64,000 nucleotides of DNA from Roseicyclus mahoneyensis (lineage in GTDB: Bacteria; Pseudomonadota; Alphaproteobacteria; Rhodobacterales; Rhodobacteraceae): the NCBI RefSeq assembly GCF_003148775.1, contig NZ_QGGW01000010.1, forward strand, positions 1-64,000, written 5' to 3'. Each line of letters begins with the position of its first letter. Positions within the stretch are counted from its first letter, which is position 1. The translations under genes were made by a program, and so were the position numbers. Below are positions 1 to 7,959 of this stretch, one piece after another. The notes beneath the pieces are model-generated. The model was not told the origin of the DNA. It saw only the letters and a program-made list of their open reading frames with translations, and did not search any database.

Positions 1-892
1 CAAACCGGTAGCGCTCTTTCCTTTGAGCGCAACCTGCCTCATGTGTCTCAGTTTTTTTCTTCGCCTCGCGGGTCCAAAACCTCAGCCCCAGTCCCAGTCC
101 CGTCCGGCGTCCCGTCAGCACCTCAGCGCCGCCGGTGAAGGGTGTCTACTCATTGCCGCGAGCGGCTGCAAGAGGCTTTTTTCATCGGCGACGTGCGTCA
201 GAAAAATCAGTCGCCTCTTGCGTGCCACCCTTGTCCACAAGCGAAAAGTCGTCGCGTCGGCATGCGATCGTTCCGCTCCAGGGACGTGGACATGGATCAC
301 ATCACCGACCTCACCTGCCAGAGAGGCGAATCTGATCTCGACGCCTTCCTGGCCGTAACGCGTGGCCCGCCCGTTCAGACGTTGGTGCTGGCCGGACACG
401 GCAGGGTCGAGAACGGAGCCTCGGCCTGATGCTTAAGTGACGCCTTTCGCTTCTTTGGTTTTGGCACTGGGGTGACGAGATCCGACCGTCGACATTGGTC
501 CAAGATCCTGTTGGTGTGCTGACCGTCCGCGCAGAGGTCCCAATGCGGCCCAGGATGCTCATGGGGTGAGTTCAGGATCGGCTAACCAAAGAACCTATCC
601 CTCATGCGCCTCGGCTCGCAGCCAGATGGGCCAAATTGTGGTAACTCCGCCACCTGAGCCAAGTTGCTTTACGGAGGCTAACACCTTTCAGGCCGACAGC
701 AGTCTCAGTGGGTACGAGGATATGCAACACTCAGATCAACGGCCCAAGGATGCATCACGCCTCAAGCGGGCAAGTTCAAGATCGACGACTGAGGGGGTGC
801 AGACACACTGCTTTGGCTGCGCTTTTTGCTGCACACGGGCCACGAAGACGAAGTTCGTATGTCGCTGATTTTGCAAGCGCAGTTGAAAACGT
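1..892. other. Unassigned region next to tRNA-Thr
   Basis: I recognise no gene here. Short open frames exist on both strands (for example 115-399 on the minus strand and 566-868 on the plus strand), but none shows a family motif, a convincing ribosome-binding site or the codon pattern of the neighbouring genes. Base composition looks less GC-rich than the rest of the window. A small hairpin (GCGCTC at 11-16, GAGCGC at 25-30) lies at the left edge and could be the end of an upstream transcription unit. The region abuts the 3' end of a tRNA gene, a common integration point for genomic islands, so it may be decayed accessory DNA. That is inference only. Confidence 0.4.
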
Positions 893-968
893 TGGTGCCC
901 CCAGAGAGACTCGAACTCCCGACCCTCTGATTACAAATCAGATGCTCTACCAGCTGAGCTATAGGGGC
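893..968 (-). tRNA. tRNA-Thr (anticodon UGU)
   Basis: Read on the minus strand this is a complete cloverleaf. The acceptor stem GCCCCTA pairs with TGGGGGC, the D-loop contains AGCTGGT, the anticodon arm is TCTGA-TTTGTAA-TCAGA with anticodon TGT, and the T-arm contains GTTCGAGTC. A discriminator A is followed by an encoded CCA (893-895). It decodes ACA. The frames that run through it on both strands translate to the familiar spurious peptides of tRNA genes and are not real. Confidence 0.97.
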
Positions 969-1087
969 TGCCGCGATCCGCATACGACATGGCTCGCCGG
1001 CGCGCAAGCATGGGCGGGTTTGCACCGCGCACGTGGGCGGTATAGGGTCCCGCGCGGGCAGGCAGACGGGTCAGGGTCAAACACAGC

Positions 1088-1963
1088 ATGCAGGTTGTCT
1101 TTCACCTCGGCGCGCCGTGCACCGATCAGGGTTTGTTGCTTCAATCGCTTGGCAAGAACCGGGCGCGGCTGGCCGAGGATGGAATCCTCGCCCCGTCCAT
1201 CGCCCGTTACCGCCCGCTCTTGCGCGACACGCTGCGTGCGCTCAAGGGCCAGACCGCCAGCCGTGACGTACAAGACGCGCTGCTTGATGCCATCATCGAC
1301 GAGATGCCGGCCGACCGGCTGATCTTTTCCGATCCGCGTCTCGTGTGCATCCATCGCCTCGTCGTGCAGGGCCCGCAGATCTGGGCGATGATCGACCGTC
1401 AGGTCGCGGCGCTCCGCGGGCTTTTTCCACAGGCCGAACCCGAGGTCTTCATCGGCATGCGAAATCCGGCAACCCTGATTCCTGCACTTTTCGCCGCCTC
1501 CAAGTTCAGCGACTTCCCCGAGTTCAGCGAGAACATGCAGCCCCATGCCGTGGCATGGTCGGAAATGCTGAGCCGGCTGCGGCTGGCCCATCCCGACGTT
1601 CCTGTCACCGTGTGGTGCAACGAGGATACGCCGCTCCTGTGGGGCCAACTCCTGCGCGAGATCGCCGATGTGCCCTTCGACTATCCGCTCAAGGGCAGCG
1701 ACGACCTGATCGAGACGATCATGGACCCCACCGGCTTCAATCGCCTGCAACGCTATCTCGCCGACAACCCGGCCCAGTCCGAGATCCAGCGCCGACGCAT
1801 CGTGGGCGCCTTCCTCGACCGCTACGCCATAGACACCGCGATCGAGGAAGAACTCGACCTGCCCGGCTGGACGCCTGACCTGATCGAGGAGATCAGCCTC
1901 GCCTATGATGACGACATGGCCGAGATCGCCCGCATTCCGGGCGTGACGCTGCTGACGCCATGA
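1088..1963 (+). CDS. Hypothetical protein with sulfotransferase-like N-terminus
   Basis: This is a 291-residue soluble protein. Its first 35 residues (VVFHLGAPCTD followed by LLQSLGKNRARLAEDGI) resemble the start of bacterial sulfotransferase-like proteins, where a strand and a P-loop-like turn bind the 5'-phosphosulfate of PAPS. The turn here has APCTDQG instead of the usual PKTGTT, so PAPS binding is doubtful. I see no other catalytic motif. The stop overlaps the start of the following GNAT gene by 4 bp (ATGA), so the two are probably translated together. No strong Shine-Dalgarno sequence precedes the ATG, but no earlier in-frame start is available. Confidence 0.75.
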   Translation: MQVVFHLGAPCTDQGLLLQSLGKNRARLAEDGILAPSIARYRPLLRDTLRALKGQTASRDVQDALLDAIIDEMPADRLIFSDPRLVCIHRLVVQGPQIWAMIDRQVAALRGLFPQAEPEVFIGMRNPATLIPALFAASKFSDFPEFSENMQPHAVAWSEMLSRLRLAHPDVPVTVWCNEDTPLLWGQLLREIADVPFDYPLKGSDDLIETIMDPTGFNRLQRYLADNPAQSEIQRRRIVGAFLDRYAIDTAIEEELDLPGWTPDLIEEISLAYDDDMAEIARIPGVTLLTP

Positions 1964-2880
1964 CGGCGCGCGCACCTGAACGCTGGGATGCAGGTGCCGT
2001 CTGGGCGCGGCGGATCGGTCCCGCGGATCTTGATTGCTTGCGCCCGCTGATGGCCGATCCCGAGGGGCTGCGCCGTGGCCCCGCCCCGGCGCAGATGGCG
2101 GCGGGCTTTGCCCGCGATCTCGACCATTGGCAGCGTCACGGGTTCGGGCGCTGGGTTGTCTTGCACGGCGATAGACCTGTCGGGCTCTGCGGCGTGACCC
2201 ATCAGACGGGTTTTCCCGGGCTGAACATCTCGTGCTACCTGTCGCCTGCGGTCCGGGGACGGGGCTGGGCCACCGATCTGGCAGCGGCTCTGGTCGATCT
2301 GACCGAGGCACAGGGTCTCACCCCCTATCTCCACGCGCTCCTGCGCGCGGCCGACCCGGCGCCAATCCGGCTGCTGGACAAGCTGGCGTTCCGCGATCTG
2401 GGCCGGGTTCAACACGACAGCTCGGAAAGCCTGTTGCGCGTGCGCACCTTCAGGGGGACCGCCCCGATGGTCTATTTCGGCGGGCCGTGGCAACCGATCG
2501 TGTCCGAGACGCCCGAGGGCCTCATCTATTCGCTTCCCGTGAGCTCGGGGCCGGTCGATTTCAGCGTCGACCTGCCCATCAGCGCCCGCGATCTCGGGGT
2601 TCTGCGCGCCGATCCTGACCGCGCGTCGCTGGCCTTTGCCGTGTTGCACCCGATGGGGCAAGCCCTGCGCGCGACGGGAGAAACGGCCGAGATGGCGGCG
2701 GCCCTACACCATGTCGTGCAGGCCGACAGGGCCGACCTGTTGCCTTGGCTCGCCGCCCGCGACAAGGCCTGCAACGGGGAGATCTCCAACCATCTGAGCA
2801 TCACCTGCGGCGCCGATATGGCCAAGCTTCGGCGCGGCGCATGGCTGCCGCTGCCGCGCCCGGACGGCACATCTGCCTGA
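1960..2880 (+). CDS. GNAT family N-acetyltransferase
   Basis: This 306-residue protein has an N-terminal GNAT acetyltransferase fold in residues 15-165. Visible parts are the opening ARRIGPADLDCLRPLM, the central strands RWVVLHGDRPVGLCGV, the acetyl-CoA loop region (VRGRGWATDLAAALVD, similar to the Q/RxxGxG/A motif) and RLLDKLAFRDLGR, typical of RimJ/RimL-type members. Residues 170-306 form an additional domain I cannot assign. The acceptor substrate is unknown. The ATG overlaps the stop of the upstream gene, suggesting a two-gene unit. Confidence 0.85.
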   Translation: MTARAPERWDAGAVWARRIGPADLDCLRPLMADPEGLRRGPAPAQMAAGFARDLDHWQRHGFGRWVVLHGDRPVGLCGVTHQTGFPGLNISCYLSPAVRGRGWATDLAAALVDLTEAQGLTPYLHALLRAADPAPIRLLDKLAFRDLGRVQHDSSESLLRVRTFRGTAPMVYFGGPWQPIVSETPEGLIYSLPVSSGPVDFSVDLPISARDLGVLRADPDRASLAFAVLHPMGQALRATGETAEMAAALHHVVQADRADLLPWLAARDKACNGEISNHLSITCGADMAKLRRGAWLPLPRPDGTSA

Positions 2881-2907
2881 CCCGATGCGGCAGCCCGCGG
2901 CCTGCGC

Positions 2908-3189
2908 TCAGCGCATCCCCAGCGCTTCCTTGTACATCTCCAGCACCGCCTCTTCCTCGGCGATGTCATCGGGCTCGCGTTTGCGCAGCGCGATGACCTT
3001 GCGCATCACCTTGGTGTCGTAGCCGCGCGATTTCGCCTCGGCCATGACCTCCTTTTGCTGGTCGGCGATGTCCTTCTTCTCGGCCTCCAGCCGCTCGAAC
3101 CGCTCGATGAACTGGCGCAGTTCGTCGGCGGTGACGCGGTAGGTGTCGGGGCGGGCGGCGGTATCGCCGTCGATCTCGGTCACGTCCAT
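2908..3189 (-). CDS. UPF0335 / DUF2312 family protein
   Basis: This is a 93-residue, highly charged alpha-helical protein matching the alphaproteobacterial UPF0335 (DUF2312) family. The core reads [20 protein letters not shown], then a conserved [25 protein letters not shown] segment and an acidic C-terminal helix ending in YKEALGMR. The frame stays open further upstream, but that part is arginine- and proline-rich shadow sequence, so I take the ATG at 3187-3189. The first helices are likely a short coiled coil. The family has no established biochemical role, although a DNA- or RNA-associated function is often suggested. It sits divergent to a small membrane protein and rsmA. Confidence 0.92.
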   Translation of the reverse strand: MDVTEIDGDTAARPDTYRVTADELRQFIERFERLEAEKKDIADQQKEVMAEAKSRGYDTKVMRKVIALRKREPDDIAEEEAVLEMYKEALGMR

Positions 3190-3318
3190 CGGGTATCTCG
3201 CATCTGAAGGGGGAATTCCGGACCTCCGATCTAGCCGCAGCCCGGCCCCGCCACAAGCCTTGCCAGCCGCGAAGTGCTGGACTAGGTCAATCACGGATCG
3301 CTTGGGAAAGGATGCTGC

Positions 3319-3534
3319 ATGGCCGCTCTGGTCTATGTCGGAACGGCCATGGCTCTGGCGGGGCTCCTCGCGCTGGCGTGGTGCATCTGGGCGGCTGTCA
3401 CGGCCAAGCGGGCGGGCCTGCCCGACGCCGAACTGCGGGTGCGCCTGCAACGCATCGTCACCATCAACATGGGTGCGCTTCTGGTGTCGGTCCTGGGGCT
3501 GATGTCGGTCGTGACGGGCATCTTTCTGGGCTGA
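3319..3534 (+). CDS. Small two-helix membrane protein
   Basis: This is a 71-residue protein with two hydrophobic segments (about residues 3-27 and 49-69) joined by a basic, arginine-rich loop ([18 protein letters not shown]), as expected of a small inner-membrane protein with that loop on the cytoplasmic side. A GGAAAGG stretch precedes the ATG at good spacing. It is co-directional with rsmA, 41 bp upstream of it. I do not recognise a named family. The composition and the ribosome-binding site make it a credible real gene. Confidence 0.75.
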   Translation: MAALVYVGTAMALAGLLALAWCIWAAVTAKRAGLPDAELRVRLQRIVTINMGALLVSVLGLMSVVTGIFLG

Positions 3535-3575
3535 ACGCTTGCGCTGGCGCGCGAATTCACGGCAAGCCCTGCAGC

Positions 3576-4415
3576 ATGAGCACCATCGACAGCCTTCCCC
3601 CCCTGCGCGAGGTCATCGCGACACACGATCTGTCGGCCAAAAAGGCGCTGGGACAGAATTTCCTGCTCGATCTCAACCTTACCGCCAAGATCGCGCGCAC
3701 GGCGGGGGATCTGACCGGTTTCGACGTGCTTGAGGTTGGGCCGGGCCCCGGCGGGCTGACGCGCGGGCTCTTGGCCGAAGGCGCGCGCCGCGTGGTCGCG
3801 GTGGAAAAGGACGCCCGCTGCCTGCCCGCGCTGGCCCAGATCGCGGCCGCCTATCCGGGCCGGCTCGAGGTGCTGAACGCCGATGCGCTGGCGCTCGACT
3901 GGGCCGCGCATCTGACGCCCCCGATCAAGATCGTGGCCAACCTGCCCTATAATGTCGGGACCGAATTGCTGGTGCGCTGGCTGACGCCGTCCGGCTGGCC
4001 GCCACAATGGCAATCTCTGACCTTGATGTTCCAGCGCGAAGTCGCGGACCGGATCGTGGCGCGCCCCGGGTCCAAGGCCTACGGTCGGCTTGCGATCCTT
4101 GCGCAATGGCGCTGCGAGGCGCGCATCGCCATGACCCTGCCGCCCGAGGCCTTCACCCCCGCCCCCAAGGTCCATTCCGCGGTGGTGCATCTGACCGCCC
4201 TGCCCGCCCCGCGCTTTCCGGCCGATCAAGCCGTGCTGGAAAGGGTGGTGGCAAAAGCCTTCAACCAGCGCCGCAAGATGCTGCGCGCGGCGCTGAAGGG
4301 GCTCGCACCCGATATCGAGGACAGGATCGTGGCGGCGGGCCTGACCCCCACCGACCGGGCCGAACAGGTCCCGATCGAAGGGTTTTGCGCCTTGGCGCGC
4401 GCTGTGGCGGGCTGA
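3576..4415 (+). CDS. rsmA: 16S rRNA dimethyladenosine transferase RsmA (KsgA)
   Basis: RsmA transfers four methyl groups from S-adenosylmethionine to two adjacent adenines (A1518 and A1519, E. coli numbering) near the 3' end of 16S rRNA late in 30S assembly. The 279-residue protein has the normal family length. It shows the N-terminal [11 protein letters not shown] motif, SAM motif I ([10 protein letters not shown]), the acidic ribose-binding strand (VVAVEKD) and the catalytic NLPYNVGT motif, followed by the C-terminal helical domain with FNQRRKMLR. The ATG at 3576 was preferred because the longer open frame upstream is shadow of the preceding small gene. It converges on the DUF4167 gene. Confidence 0.97.
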   Translation: MSTIDSLPPLREVIATHDLSAKKALGQNFLLDLNLTAKIARTAGDLTGFDVLEVGPGPGGLTRGLLAEGARRVVAVEKDARCLPALAQIAAAYPGRLEVLNADALALDWAAHLTPPIKIVANLPYNVGTELLVRWLTPSGWPPQWQSLTLMFQREVADRIVARPGSKAYGRLAILAQWRCEARIAMTLPPEAFTPAPKVHSAVVHLTALPAPRFPADQAVLERVVAKAFNQRRKMLRAALKGLAPDIEDRIVAAGLTPTDRAEQVPIEGFCALARAVAG

Positions 4416-4471
4416 GCCGGACGGGCTTGCCACAGTCCGGGCCGGTCACGGCACGGATCGGGCCACGGTAA

Positions 4472-5158
4472 TTACTCGGCGGCCTCTTGAGGAGTGTCCG
4501 AGGACGGCTCGCCTCCCGCCTCACCCGCATCATCCGTCTTGCGCGGGCGCCGCGTGCGGCTGCGCTTGGGCTTCGGCGCGCTCTCTGGCGTCTCGACAAG
4601 GGTGCTGTCCCCCGCTCCGCCGCCATCGAGCACCGCATCGAAATCGCTCCGCAAGGGTTTGTCATCCGCCCGCTCGGGCTGACGCTCCGCCCGTTCCGGC
4701 TGACGCTCTGCCCGCTCGGGCTGACGCTCGGCTCGTTCCGGCTGACGATCCGCCCGCTCGGGCTGGCGGTCCTGCGGCCGGTCATAGGCGCGCTCTTGCT
4801 GCGGCTGGCCCTGCGCCTGCGGCGCACCCTCGCCATAGCCATAACCGTCCCGCTCGTCGCCGTCGCCGCGCTCACGGCCCTGCTGGCCCTGCTGCGGCTG
4901 GCGGGCATCTTGTTCGCGCTGCGCCTCGGCCAGCATGCGCAGGTAGTGTTCCGCATGTTGCTGGAAATTCTCGGCGGCGACCCGGTCGTTGGACAGCTGC
5001 GCATCGCGCGCCAGCTGGTTGTACTTGTCGATGATCTGTTGCGGCGTGCCGCGCACCTTGCCTTCCGGCCCGGACGAATCAAAGACGCGGTTGACGACGT
5101 TGCCGACCGAGCGATTGCGGTTCCCCTTGGACCGCGAGCGGTTCTTAGATGATCTCAT
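4472..5158 (-). CDS. DUF4167 domain protein with repeat-rich tail
   Basis: The 228-residue protein begins with the DUF4167 domain: a basic start (RSSKNRSRSKGNRNRS), then VGNVVNRVFDSSGPEGKVRG and QQIIDKYNQLARDAQLSNDR ending near LRMLAEAQ. This domain is found in Alphaproteobacteria next to prmC and prfA, as here. The remaining 130 residues are low complexity: a glutamine/arginine/glutamate region containing near-perfect seven-residue units (RQPERAE or RQPERAD), then a lysine/arginine-rich stretch (PKRSRTRRPRK) and an acidic end. The basic, disordered character suggests nucleic-acid or ribosome association, but no function is established. The start is the ATG at 5156-5158. Confidence 0.92.
   Translation of the reverse strand: MRSSKNRSRSKGNRNRSVGNVVNRVFDSSGPEGKVRGTPQQIIDKYNQLARDAQLSNDRVAAENFQQHAEHYLRMLAEAQREQDARQPQQGQQGRERGDGDERDGYGYGEGAPQAQGQPQQERAYDRPQDRQPERADRQPERAERQPERAERQPERAERQPERADDKPLRSDFDAVLDGGGAGDSTLVETPESAPKPKRSRTRRPRKTDDAGEAGGEPSSDTPQEAAE
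4675..4779 (-). repeat. 21-bp tandem repeat inside the DUF4167 gene
   Basis: Four full 21-bp units (4675-4695, 4696-4716, 4717-4737, 4738-4758) and a degenerate fifth lie in phase with the reading frame. Each encodes the heptapeptide RQPERAE or RQPERAD. Units alternate between CGGGCTGAC and CCGGCTGAC starts, which suggests duplication of a 42-bp double unit. Confidence 0.9.
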
Positions 5159-5396
5159 GTGATAAATACGGTTCCAGTTGTCCTGGGTTGGCGGCGCCTG
5201 CACCGAAGTGCATGGACGCTCTGTACCCGCACCGGCGCTAGGGCGAAACGGCACGGAAAATTCGGCAGAACCGCGGGGGGTTGTCCTGGGACAGTCCCTC
5301 TCGCTGGGGATGAGTAAGCATGCGGAGCGCCGCGTGACAAGAGCAATCGACGCCCAAACCGGGGAAAGGCGCGGAAAACCGCCCCGATCGCGACCA

Positions 5397-6245
5397 TTAG
5401 GCCGCAGTCGCGGCGCGCGCGCGTCGTCCCGACACGACACGAGGCTTGCCATTGATGTCGGGATGCACCGCCACGTCCTCCAACCCCGCCACCTCGAACA
5501 GCGCTGCAACCGCCTGTCCCTGCGCGGCGCCGATCTCGACCAGACAGCGCCCGCCCGGCACCAGATGGGCCGTCATGCGCGACAAGATGATCCGATAGGC
5601 CGACAGGCCGTCACCCTCGGGCGTCAGCGCACGGCGCGGCTCCCATCTTGTGATCTCGGGGGCCAGGCCAGCGTAGTCCTCGGCGCTTACATAGGGCGGG
5701 TTCGACACGATCAGGTCGAACGACCCCTCGATCCCCTCCCACCAATCGGACTGCACGAGCTCGATACGCCCTGCCACCCCATGCCGCGCCGCATTCACGG
5801 CGGCCACCGCCAGCGCCTCGGCCGAGACATCGCTGGCAACACCCGTGGCTTCCCGCCGCTCGGCCAGCAGCGACACGGCGATCGCCCCCGTTCCGGTCCC
5901 CAGATCCAGCAGCCGTCCGAAGGGCGCAGACAGGGCCAGATCGACCAGCGTCTCGGTATCGGGACGCGGCGTCAGCGTGTCACGCGTGACCCGAAAGGCC
6001 CGCCCAAAAAACAGCCATTGCCCCAGGATCTGCGCCATCGGCTCGCGCGCCAGACGCCGCGCCAGCATCGCCTCGGCCGCCTCCAGCACCGGCGCCTCCA
6101 GCGCCTCCCCCCCCGCCACCGCGACCCGCGCCGCCGACCAGCCGGTTGCCGCCCCCAGCACCATCCGCGCCTCGCGCGCCGCAAGGTCGCCCGATATCGG
6201 CCGCAACAGCCCCATGGCCCGCGCCATCCAATCCGCGGCCGTCAT
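5397..6245 (-). CDS. prmC: Release factor glutamine methyltransferase PrmC
   Basis: PrmC methylates the glutamine of the GGQ motif in release factors RF1 and RF2, using SAM. The 282-residue protein has the N-terminal helical recognition domain (residues 1-90, with the AREPMAQILGQWLFFGRAFRV region), SAM motif I (LLDLGTGTGAIAVSLL) and the catalytic NPPY motif (LIVSNPPYVSAED) that binds the glutamine amide. It ends with a strand-rich C-terminus ending in GKPRVVSGRRA. It lies just downstream of prfA in the same direction, so the enzyme and its substrate are encoded together. The spacer of about 160 bp carries one copy of a dispersed 20-bp motif. Confidence 0.96.
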   Translation of the reverse strand: MTAADWMARAMGLLRPISGDLAAREARMVLGAATGWSAARVAVAGGEALEAPVLEAAEAMLARRLAREPMAQILGQWLFFGRAFRVTRDTLTPRPDTETLVDLALSAPFGRLLDLGTGTGAIAVSLLAERREATGVASDVSAEALAVAAVNAARHGVAGRIELVQSDWWEGIEGSFDLIVSNPPYVSAEDYAGLAPEITRWEPRRALTPEGDGLSAYRIILSRMTAHLVPGGRCLVEIGAAQGQAVAALFEVAGLEDVAVHPDINGKPRVVSGRRARAATAA

Positions 6246-6263
6246 GCCCGGTGTCTCCCGCCC

Positions 6264-6283
6264 TCATCTTTCCCCAAATATGC
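6264..6283 (-). repeat. Dispersed intergenic 20-mer, copy 1
   Basis: TCATCTTTCCCCAAATATGC on the plus strand. The identical 20-mer recurs at 40870-40889, and a copy with one mismatch occurs on the other strand at 19207-19226. Here it lies in the prfA-prmC spacer, ending 19 bp upstream of the prmC start. On the minus strand it is preceded by a GC-rich GCCTCCGGCGGG segment. Confidence 0.85.
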
Positions 6284-6407
6284 CCGCCGGAGGCATCCCG
6301 CCCCCACCCACGGACGCAGGACGCCGGCAAGGGCGCCCACGCGCGGTCGCGCCGCAGGCGCCCCGCGCGCGGGCTCGCGGGCAAGGCCCGCGAAACAGCC
6401 CGGCCCC

Positions 6408-7463
6408 TCAGCCATCCATCTCGGCCAGCAGTCGGGCCTGCGCATCCGCGCTCAGCGCATCGATCACCTCGTCCAGATCGCCCGCGAGGATCTGCTCCAG
6501 ACGGTAAAGCGTCAGGTTGATCCGGTGGTCCGTCATCCGCCCTTGCGGGAAATTATAGGTCCGGATGCGCTCGGACCGGTCGCCCGAGCCCACCTGCGCC
6601 TTGCGGTCGGCGGCCATCGCATCGGCCGCGCGGCGCCGCTCCTGATCGAACAGCCGCGCGCGCAGCACCTGCATTGCGATCTCGCGGTTGCGGTGCTGGG
6701 ATTTCTCGGAGCTTGTCACCACGATGCCGCTGGGCAGATGGGTGATGCGCACGGCGGAATCCGTCGTGTTCACATGCTGGCCGCCCGCGCCCGAGGATCG
6801 CATCGTGTCGATGCGGATATCGCCCGCGGGAATGTCGATCTCCACCGCCTCGGCCTCGGGCAGGACCGCGACAGTCGCCGCCGACGTGTGGATGCGCCCC
6901 CCCGATTCCGTCTCGGGCACGCGCTGCACCCGGTGCACGCCGCTTTCGTATTTCAGCCGGGCAAAGACCCCCTCGCCCTCGATCCGCGCCGTCACTTCCT
7001 TGATGCCGCCCAGATCGGTCTCCTGCAGATCGACGATCTCCAGCCGCCAGCCGCGCGCCTCGGCATAGCGGGTATACATCCGCAGCAGGTCGCCCGCGAA
7101 CAGCGCCGCTTCGTCGCCGCCGGTGCCGGGCCGGATCTCGATCATCGCAGGGCGCGCGTCGGCGGCATCGCGGGGCAAGAGCGCCAGCTGCAGCGCCGCC
7201 TCCCCCTCGCACAGCGCCGCGCGCAGGCGGGGCAGTTCCTCCTCGGCCAGCGCGTGCATCTCGGGGTCGGCCAGCATCGCCTCGGCCTCCGCGATCTCGG
7301 CCGTCAGCCTGCGCCAGGCCGCGACCTCCTCGGCCACGGGCTTCAGCTCGGCGTATTCCCGGCTGATGCGCGCGAAATCCTCCGAGGCCGTGCCGGCGTT
7401 CAGCCGCGCCTCGAGATACTCGAACCGCTCGGTGATCTGGTGCAGGCGATCTTGCGACAACAT
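6408..7463 (-). CDS. prfA: Peptide chain release factor 1 (RF1)
   Basis: RF1 terminates translation at UAA and UAG. The 351-residue protein has the expected length. It has an N-terminal helical domain, the catalytic GGQ loop ([21 protein letters not shown]) and the basic [15 protein letters not shown] helix that follows. The anticodon-like tripeptide region also appears normal, with the sequence [20 protein letters not shown]. The chosen start, ATG at 7461-7463 ([21 protein letters not shown]), is the family-typical N-terminus. The longer open frame upstream is arginine/proline-rich shadow. It precedes prmC, whose product modifies the GGQ glutamine. Confidence 0.97.
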   Translation of the reverse strand: MLSQDRLHQITERFEYLEARLNAGTASEDFARISREYAELKPVAEEVAAWRRLTAEIAEAEAMLADPEMHALAEEELPRLRAALCEGEAALQLALLPRDAADARPAMIEIRPGTGGDEAALFAGDLLRMYTRYAEARGWRLEIVDLQETDLGGIKEVTARIEGEGVFARLKYESGVHRVQRVPETESGGRIHTSAATVAVLPEAEAVEIDIPAGDIRIDTMRSSGAGGQHVNTTDSAVRITHLPSGIVVTSSEKSQHRNREIAMQVLRARLFDQERRRAADAMAADRKAQVGSGDRSERIRTYNFPQGRMTDHRINLTLYRLEQILAGDLDEVIDALSADAQARLLAEMDG

Positions 7464-7515
7464 GGCCGCGATGTGACGGGCCGCGCGGCGCGGGTCAAGG
7501 GGCGGGCTGCACGCC

Positions 7516-7959
7516 TCAGCCGCGCGCGGCCGCGATCCAGCGGGCGACGCGGGCGGCATTCACGCCCATGTCGGAATAGCCAAAGCGCGCGCGCGAAAAT
7601 ATCTCCACCCGCGTGCCGCCCGCCACTGGCACCAGCCGGACCGAGACCGCATCGGGAAAGCCCATGATCCGCGAGCGCGCCACATAGGTCATCTGCCCGG
7701 TTGCCAGATCGCCGCCGATCATCGCGGCCCCTTCGGCCGTGGCGATGGCGTCGATCCGCGCGGCCATCACATCGGCCGTTGCGTCGAAGACCGGTGCGCC
7801 CTCGCCCCGCCGCAGCTCGAAATTCGGGCTCGCAGGCGGGGTCACGCTGCCCGGATCGACATGCCAGACCTCGGCGGGCATGGCCACCGTGCGGAAATAG
7901 ACCGCAGCGCCGATAACGGCGAGGACGGCAAGAGCGACAAGGATCAAGAGGAGACGCAT
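7516..7959 (-). CDS. DUF1499 domain protein, membrane-anchored
   Basis: The 147-residue protein has one N-terminal membrane segment ([20 protein letters not shown], residues 3-22) and a soluble domain of the DUF1499 type. That domain includes [17 protein letters not shown], then two strands around [21 protein letters not shown] and [26 protein letters not shown]. The domain would face the periplasm. No enzymatic activity is known for the family. The start (ATG at 7957-7959) overlaps the last codons of ackA by 16 bp, so it is probably co-transcribed downstream of the acetate kinase pair. Confidence 0.85.
   Translation of the reverse strand: MRLLLILVALAVLAVIGAAVYFRTVAMPAEVWHVDPGSVTPPASPNFELRRGEGAPVFDATADVMAARIDAIATAEGAAMIGGDLATGQMTYVARSRIMGFPDAVSVRLVPVAGGTRVEIFSRARFGYSDMGVNAARVARWIAAARG

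Noticed and set aside
115-399. 94-residue minus-strand frame left of the tRNA
   Set aside because: A stretch near its start (GVEIRFASLAGEVGDVIHVHV) looks slightly protein-like, but there is no recognised family, no ribosome-binding site and no neighbour context. Kept only as part of the unassigned region.
762-1025. Minus-strand frame over the tRNA (PIAQLVEHLICNQRVGSSSL-type peptide)
   Set aside because: Another classical spurious product of a tRNA gene. No family support on either side.
708-1322. Long plus-strand frame over the tRNA (contains ETRTPDPLITNQMLYQLSYRG-like peptide)
   Set aside because: The peptide is the familiar translation of a tRNA-Thr gene. The rest is shadow of the downstream gene.
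959-2311. 450-residue minus-strand frame opposite the first two genes
   Set aside because: Arginine/histidine/glycine-rich composition typical of the antisense of GC-rich genes. The plus-strand genes are coherent.
4417-4440. Weak hairpin between rsmA and the DUF4167 gene as terminator
   Set aside because: The stem is only 6 bp with a 12-nt loop and no T run on either strand.
5178-7667. 829-residue plus-strand frame across prmC and prfA
   Set aside because: Low-complexity H/R/G/P composition and complete overlap with two certain genes on the other strand.
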